A stretch of 17,487 nucleotides of DNA from JBBDIO01 sp040880365 (GTDB taxonomy: Bacteria; Chloroflexota; Anaerolineae; Caldilineales; Caldilineaceae), in assembly GCA_040880365.1 (NCBI GenBank), contig JBBDIO010000204.1, positions 1 to 17,487 on the forward strand. Reading direction: 5' to 3'. A program made the translations under genes and the position numbers. Numbering within the stretch: position 1 is the stretch's first letter; the number at the start of each line of letters is the position of its first letter. Below the pieces are notes generated by a model that saw only the letters and a list, made by a program, of their open reading frames with translations, was not told the origin of the DNA and made no database searches. Of this stretch, positions 13,790 through 17,487 are shown piece after piece.

Positions 13790-13846
13790 GATCCTCTTTG
13801 TCTGGATCTATCCGGGGACTTTAGCATACCCCGAAAAGAGGTTCCA
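13790..13846 (-). promoter_or_regulatory. Shared ~55-bp leader/promoter element, copy B (upstream of hybrid kinase)
   Basis: This is the second copy of the element at 1283-1342, in the same sense relative to the - strand gene. CCTCTTT (13793-13799) and AAAGAGG (13835-13841) close it; inside, GGGG and CCCC can pair around TATGCTAAAGT, and GGA/UCC form a further small stem. TTGGAA and TAAAGT are 18 bases apart on the - strand, so a promoter role is possible. Unlike copy A, the kinase ribosome-binding site lies about 45 bases further down, past the 11-bp repeats. It also sits upstream of the P-type ATPase on the + strand. Confidence 0.5.
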
Positions 13847-13881
13847 AACCAACACGAATCTGACGCCCGGCCTGCTTGTCT

Positions 13882-13908
13882 ACTTTTCAGGAGCCACTTT
13901 CAGGAGCC
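13882..13908 (+). repeat. Duplicated ribosome-binding site before the P-type ATPase
   Basis: ACTTTTCAGGAGCC (13882-13895) is followed at once by ACTTTCAGGAGCC (13896-13908). Both contain AGGAG; the second copy is properly spaced before the ATG at 13915. The first could serve an in-frame TTG at 13876 only poorly, because it lies downstream of that codon, which supports 13915 as the start. Confidence 0.75.
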
Positions 13909-13914
13909 GCCAAT

Positions 13915-16143
13915 ATGCCAACCCAAGACCAGCCAGAGAACCATCCGCACGCGCATGATAGCCACACCCACCATGCAGCCGATGCAACCGATGCGCGCGA
14001 AGCAGACGCGCAGAAATCGCACAGTGAACACAGTGAACACGCTGCCACAGGCCAACCCGCGCTGGCCGCGGCCCACGGCAAACATGGCGGGCATGGCGCC
14101 GGGCATGATGCTGGGCACATCGACCACAGCGGCCACGAACTCACCTTTCGCAATCGCTTCTGGGTCTGTCTGGTGCTCACTGTGCCGGTATTGCTCTATA
14201 GCCACATGCTGCAAATGTGGTTTGGGTTCACCGCGCCCGCTTTCCCCGGCAGCGACTGGATCGGCCCACTCTTTGCCACGGTAATTTTTATCTATGGGGG
14301 CATTCCCTTTTTGCAGATGGCAGCGCCCGAAGTGCGCAACCGTCGGCCCGGCATGATGGTCCTCATCTCACTGGCAATCACCGTCGCCTATATCTACAGT
14401 CTCGCCACCATCTGGCTCGATCCCGCGGCAGGCTTCTTTTGGGAAATGGCGCTGCTCATTGATGTCATGCTGCTGGGGCACTGGCTGGAAATGCGCAGCG
14501 TGCGCCAGGCTTCCGGCGCGCTGGACGAGCTGGCCAAGCTCATGCCCGATGCGGCCGAACGCATCACCGCCGCGGGCGAAACAGAAACGGTGCCTGTGGA
14601 CCGTCTGCAAATCGATGACAAGCTCCTCGTGCGCCCCGGCGCGACAATTCCCGCCGACGGAGAGGTAGTCGAAGGGAGTTCAAGCGTCGATGAGTCTATG
14701 CTCACCGGCGAGTCGCGCCCCATCAAAAAAGCCGCCGCCGGCCGGGTCATCGCCGGTTCCATCAACGGTGATGGCAGCCTGCGCGTGCGCGTGACCGCCA
14801 TTGGGCAGGAGACCGCACTGGCGGGCATTATGCGGCTGGTAGATGATGCGCAGCAAAGCAAATCGCCCACGCAAATGCTGGCCGATCGCGCAGCGGGCTG
14901 GCTCTTTTATATTGCGCTGGCCGTCGCGCTGGCCACAGCCATCGGCTGGACGATTGCCATCGGCTTTGATCTGGAGATTGTGAAACGTGTGGCGACAGTG
15001 CTGGTGATTGCCTGCCCCCACGCGCTGGGGTTGGCGATTCCACTGGTGGTTGCCATCAGCACATCGCTTTCGGCGCGCAATGGCATCCTGATCCGCAACC
15101 GTCTGGCCCTGGAAGATGCGCGCACCATCGACACGGTCATCTTCGACAAAACCGGCACGCTTACCCGCGGCGAACAGGGAGTAGTCAGTCTGGCCACAGT
15201 TGACGCCCCAGGCGACAAGAGTGTAGATGGAACAGAGGCAGACACGCGCGCGGGAATGGACGACGACACCGCGCTGGCACTGGCCGCGGCAGTCGAGGGC
15301 GATTCCGAACACATGATTGGTCGTGCCCTGCGCGAATCCGCCGCCGCCCAAAAGCTGGAACTGCCCGCCGTCGCCAACTTTGCCGCCATCCAGGGTCGGG
15401 GCGTCAGTGCCGAAGTCGCCGGCAAAACCGTATATGTAGGCGGGCCGCGCCTCTTGGAGATGCTGGAACTGACGCCCCCCTCTACGCTGGATAGCTTCAT
15501 CCAATCCAGCGAAAGCAAAGGGCAGGCAATCATCTATCTGATAGCAGACGCGCGCGTGGTGGCCGCGTTTGCCCTGGCCGATGTCATCCGCCCCGAAAGT
15601 CATGGCGCGGTGCAGAAACTGCAAAAAATGGGCATCCATGTGGTCATGCTCACGGGCGACAGCCGAGCCGTCGCAGAAGCCGTGGCCCAGGAATTGGGGA
15701 TCGACCAATTCTTCGCCGAAGTCTTGCCCAACCACAAGGACGACAAAATCAAAGAACTCCAGCGCCAGGGCGCTAAAGTGGCAATGGTGGGCGACGGTGT
15801 GAATGACGCGCCGGCACTCACGCGCGCCGATATCGGCATTGCCATCGGCAGCGGCACCGACGTTGCCGTAGAATCCGCCGACATTATTCTGGTGCAGAGC
15901 AATCCCCAGGATGTGGTCAGGATTTTTACCATCAGCCGCGCCACGCACCGCAAAATGATCCAGAATCTCTGGTGGGCGACCGGCTATAATATTGTGGCGC
16001 TGCCGCTGGCCGCGGGCATTCTGGCCGGCTGGGGGATCAACCTCTCGCCTGCGGTGGGTGCATTGCTCATGTCCATCAGCACCATCGTGGTGGCAATCAA
16101 CGCGCAATTGCTGCGACGACTCTCCCTTTCCGACCAGCCGTAG
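13915..16143 (+). CDS. copB: CopB-like P1B-3 copper (or silver) translocating P-type ATPase
   Basis: A 742-residue inner-membrane P-type ATPase predicted to export copper ions. The first ~75 residues are His-rich (16 His, no CxxC heavy-metal domain), the usual N-terminus of the CopB class. Then come membrane spans, the actuator motif TGES (264-267), the ion-channel motif CPH (367-369) that defines the CopB class instead of CPC, the phosphorylation site DKTGT with Asp411, a nucleotide-binding domain with SEHMIGRAL in place of the usual SEHP, TGD, and the hinge GDGVNDAP from residue 626. The last spans contain NLWWATGYNIVALPLAAG and SPAVGALLMSISTIVVAINA, both CopB-type. The linker DAPGDKSVDGTEADTRAGMDDD in the nucleotide domain looks like a lineage-specific insertion. 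ATG 13915 has AGGAG at good spacing. It is divergent from the hybrid kinase. Confidence 0.92.
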   Translation: MPTQDQPENHPHAHDSHTHHAADATDAREADAQKSHSEHSEHAATGQPALAAAHGKHGGHGAGHDAGHIDHSGHELTFRNRFWVCLVLTVPVLLYSHMLQMWFGFTAPAFPGSDWIGPLFATVIFIYGGIPFLQMAAPEVRNRRPGMMVLISLAITVAYIYSLATIWLDPAAGFFWEMALLIDVMLLGHWLEMRSVRQASGALDELAKLMPDAAERITAAGETETVPVDRLQIDDKLLVRPGATIPADGEVVEGSSSVDESMLTGESRPIKKAAAGRVIAGSINGDGSLRVRVTAIGQETALAGIMRLVDDAQQSKSPTQMLADRAAGWLFYIALAVALATAIGWTIAIGFDLEIVKRVATVLVIACPHALGLAIPLVVAISTSLSARNGILIRNRLALEDARTIDTVIFDKTGTLTRGEQGVVSLATVDAPGDKSVDGTEADTRAGMDDDTALALAAAVEGDSEHMIGRALRESAAAQKLELPAVANFAAIQGRGVSAEVAGKTVYVGGPRLLEMLELTPPSTLDSFIQSSESKGQAIIYLIADARVVAAFALADVIRPESHGAVQKLQKMGIHVVMLTGDSRAVAEAVAQELGIDQFFAEVLPNHKDDKIKELQRQGAKVAMVGDGVNDAPALTRADIGIAIGSGTDVAVESADIILVQSNPQDVVRIFTISRATHRKMIQNLWWATGYNIVALPLAAGILAGWGINLSPAVGALLMSISTIVVAINAQLLRRLSLSDQP

Positions 16144-16191
16144 GGTCCCGACCCTGGGGGGCATCGTTCCCCGTGCGCACGGCATACATCC

Positions 16192-16221
16192 GATTGGCAG
16201 CCTGAAGATTGGCACCCTGAA
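16192..16221. repeat. 15-bp tandem duplication upstream of a promoter
   Basis: GATTGGCAGCCTGAA (16192-16206) is followed immediately by the same sequence with one change (16207-16221). It lies ten bases before the -35 box of the promoter at 16232, where an activator could bind. Confidence 0.75.
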
Positions 16222-16231
16222 AAATCCGCCC

Positions 16232-16259
16232 TTGAATAGCCGGTCAAGAGTGCTATAAT
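16232..16259 (+). promoter_or_regulatory. Extended -10 sigma70-type promoter for the secreted-protein gene
   Basis: TTGAAT (16232-16237), a 16-base spacer and a perfect TATAAT (16254-16259), preceded by TGC to give an extended -10. This is the best -10 match in the window. The predicted start near 16266 gives a leader of about 330 nt before the ATG at 16595. Confidence 0.65.
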
Positions 16260-16594
16260 CAACCACACAGAACCATAGGATATCGACGCGCCTGCCCGCG
16301 CGTGGTCTGAGACCTGTTGCGGAATTCTTATACTACCCATAATCACATCTGCCGGCCATCGCGCTCGCAAAGCTTTCACCGCGCCCCGGCTCCGAATCAT
16401 CACTTGCCACACATGCCTGGCAGAACATCTGGCGTCTGCCGCCCCCCGCCAGATAATTCACCCACGCGCCCCTCGTATTTATCGCTCAGGTTTTCCTGAA
16501 TCGATTCAGTTAAGGCGATACCAAAACCACCTGTCCAGTGGTGTACTGTTTACGTCGATAACCACAGACACGTTACGGTGACAAGGAGAATGGA

Positions 16595-17487
16595 ATGCCT
16601 CACTCGACTCGTATACAACACATGCTCCCCGCGCACGCGCGCCCCGATTGCCCCCCAAATGGAACTGTGCGCGAAGTCCCTGTGCCAAATTCGCCCGTAT
16701 CACATCTACATCGGGGTCGCGCTCGATCCCGGCAGCAATTGTCTCGTCTGCGCACCCACGCGCTGGCACTGGCCATCGCGTTTTGCGTAGCCCTGGGCGT
16801 GGCGGGCCTGACCACAACCCCAGCGCACGCGGCGGCGATTCACCAGACCACCACCGTCACCGAGACCGTCCTGACCCAACCCACCCTGATTCGCGAGTGG
16901 ACGGTAGACAGTGGTTTCATCTATTGGCACGAAAGCTGTCGCCCCTTTCTGGATGAGACAGAAGCCTTTCTCAAACGGCGCGCCGTCAACGGCCTGCTCA
17001 TCCAGACCCAGTTCGAGATTGACGACGCAGAGGACTGCGAGACGTTGCTCCATCTGGGCGTTGATAACAGCGGCGTCTATTTCTATAACCATGCCGCCGG
17101 CACCATTGAGGCAATCTATGCCCATACCCCCACCGCCCCCCCTGTAGAACTCACCACTGTGGGGTCGCGCACAGCTATCGGCTTTGGGCATGGCATCAGC
17201 ACCATGTTCCCCCACGGCGACAGAGTCTATTGGATCGAAGTCGACCCCCAGGGCGAATTTGTGCCCGACGACATTGTCCTGCGCAGCGTTGCCAAAATCG
17301 GCGGCAGCGTCCAGACGCACATCGAATATGGAGGCCATTTTGCCGGACACGGCATGGCCTTCACACCCGGTTTCATCTTCTGGATCGATGGCGATGGCCT
17401 GCAGCGCATTCCAGATACCCCCTGTCCCGGTGGCTGTAGCAAAACCACGATCCACTCTATCGTGATGCGCCGCGGCAGGCTGAAAGT
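16595..17487 (+). CDS. Secreted protein with beta-propeller-like YW repeats, 3'-truncated by window edge
   Basis: The frame is open from ATG 16595 to the window end (297 codons, no stop). AAGGAG lies six bases upstream. After an unusually long, Pro/Arg-rich, probably cytoplasmic N-terminus (about 50 residues), a hydrophobic stretch ALALAIAFCVALGVAGL and PAHAAA suggest a signal peptide cleaved near residue 77. The mature part shows recurring strand-like units: GFIYWHESC, GVYFYNHAAGTIEAIY, DRVYWIEVD and GFIFWIDGDGLQRI, spaced about 45-65 residues, as in YWTD/DUF5050-type six-bladed propellers. Several Cys (ESC, EDC, PCPGGC) could form disulfides. It probably acts outside the membrane; ligand unknown. 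An ATG at 16590 in another frame is rejected because that frame stops early. A shorter start at an internal ATG (16622) is possible and would give a more usual signal-peptide length. Confidence 0.62.
   Translation, partial: MPHSTRIQHMLPAHARPDCPPNGTVREVPVPNSPVSHLHRGRARSRQQLSRLRTHALALAIAFCVALGVAGLTTTPAHAAAIHQTTTVTETVLTQPTLIREWTVDSGFIYWHESCRPFLDETEAFLKRRAVNGLLIQTQFEIDDAEDCETLLHLGVDNSGVYFYNHAAGTIEAIYAHTPTAPPVELTTVGSRTAIGFGHGISTMFPHGDRVYWIEVDPQGEFVPDDIVLRSVAKIGGSVQTHIEYGGHFAGHGMAFTPGFIFWIDGDGLQRIPDTPCPGGCSKTTIHSIVMRRGRLK

Larger units (their letters stand above)
16144..16594. other. 451-bp intergenic region with promoter and long leader
   Basis: No gene seen. Directly after the ATPase stop, GGGG/CCCC pairing and a CCGTGCGCACGG palindrome (16170-16182 area) may form a weak terminator without a T-run. 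Then come a 15-bp tandem duplication (16192-16221), a good promoter (16232-16259), and a ~330-nt leader containing ACGCGC/GCGCGT and GGTCT/AGACC inverted repeats near 16287-16316 but no recognisable riboswitch. Confidence 0.6.

Noticed and set aside
13811..13833. CsoR-type copper operator near the ATPase
   Set aside because: The G and C tracts are in the order GGGG then CCCC, the reverse of the CCCC-n-GGGG arrangement of CsoR sites, and they belong to an element also found at the non-copper PPK2 gene.
14680..16266. Long - strand open frame (528 codons) opposite the copper ATPase
   Set aside because: Shadow frame in high-GC coding DNA; the + strand carries every P-type ATPase motif.
16706..17455. 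- strand open frame (249 codons) at the right edge
   Set aside because: Gly/Ala-rich shadow of the + strand secreted protein, which has a ribosome-binding site, signal peptide and repeated YW units.

Overview
The window looks like a contig from a moderately GC-rich free-living bacterium, most likely a Chloroflexota (Anaerolineae/Caldilinea-like) metagenomic or draft assembly. This rests on the style of the genes: a twin-arginine lipoprotein sugar-binding protein, a two-permease ABC importer without its own ATPase, a helix-turn-helix + degenerate ATPase + receiver protein, and a hybrid kinase with a pseudo-receiver. A run of ten N at 10198-10207 marks a scaffold gap. The taxonomic call is inference; no rRNA or tRNA gene is visible.

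Layout. (1) 1-895: remains of a mobile element on the + strand. They are the 3' part of a replication-relaxation-type protein and a serine-recombinase C-terminal fragment, which abuts and interrupts a polyphosphate kinase 2 (PPK2) gene on the - strand (854-1276). (2) 1416-9779: seven genes, all on the - strand, forming one catabolic/uptake cluster. In transcription order they are an enolase-superfamily sugar-acid dehydratase, MalF-type permease, MalG-type permease, TAT/lipobox solute-binding protein, a second enolase-superfamily dehydratase, a D-2-hydroxyacid dehydrogenase and an iron-ADH/glycerol-1-phosphate-dehydrogenase-like enzyme. A strong sigma70-type promoter lies at 10092-10120. (3) 10225-13741: two convergent signalling genes, a helix-turn-helix/ATPase-like/receiver protein (+) and a membrane hybrid histidine kinase (-), whose 3' coding ends overlap by 146 bp. 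(4) 13915-16143: a CopB-like (P1B-3, CPH motif) copper-type P-type ATPase, divergent from the kinase. (5) 16595-end: the start of a secreted protein with beta-propeller-like YW repeats, truncated by the window edge.

How the genes may work together (inference). The importer would bring in a sugar acid or an oligosaccharide yielding one. The two dehydratases would make 2-keto-3-deoxy acids, and the two dehydrogenases would handle keto or hydroxy intermediates. The importer ATPase, a sugar-acid kinase and an aldolase are not in the window. The kinase and the receiver protein look like a phosphorelay pair; a link to the neighbouring metal ATPase is only suggested by position.

The most unusual signals are non-coding or architectural. 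A ~55-bp element, about 84% identical over its aligned bases, precedes both PPK2 and the hybrid kinase in the same sense (1283-1342 and 13790-13846). A 5 x 9-bp minisatellite is translated on both strands in the convergent overlap. The window also holds an unusual density of short tandem duplications (9-24 bp), both between and inside genes, and two adjacent hairpins inside the catabolic cluster.
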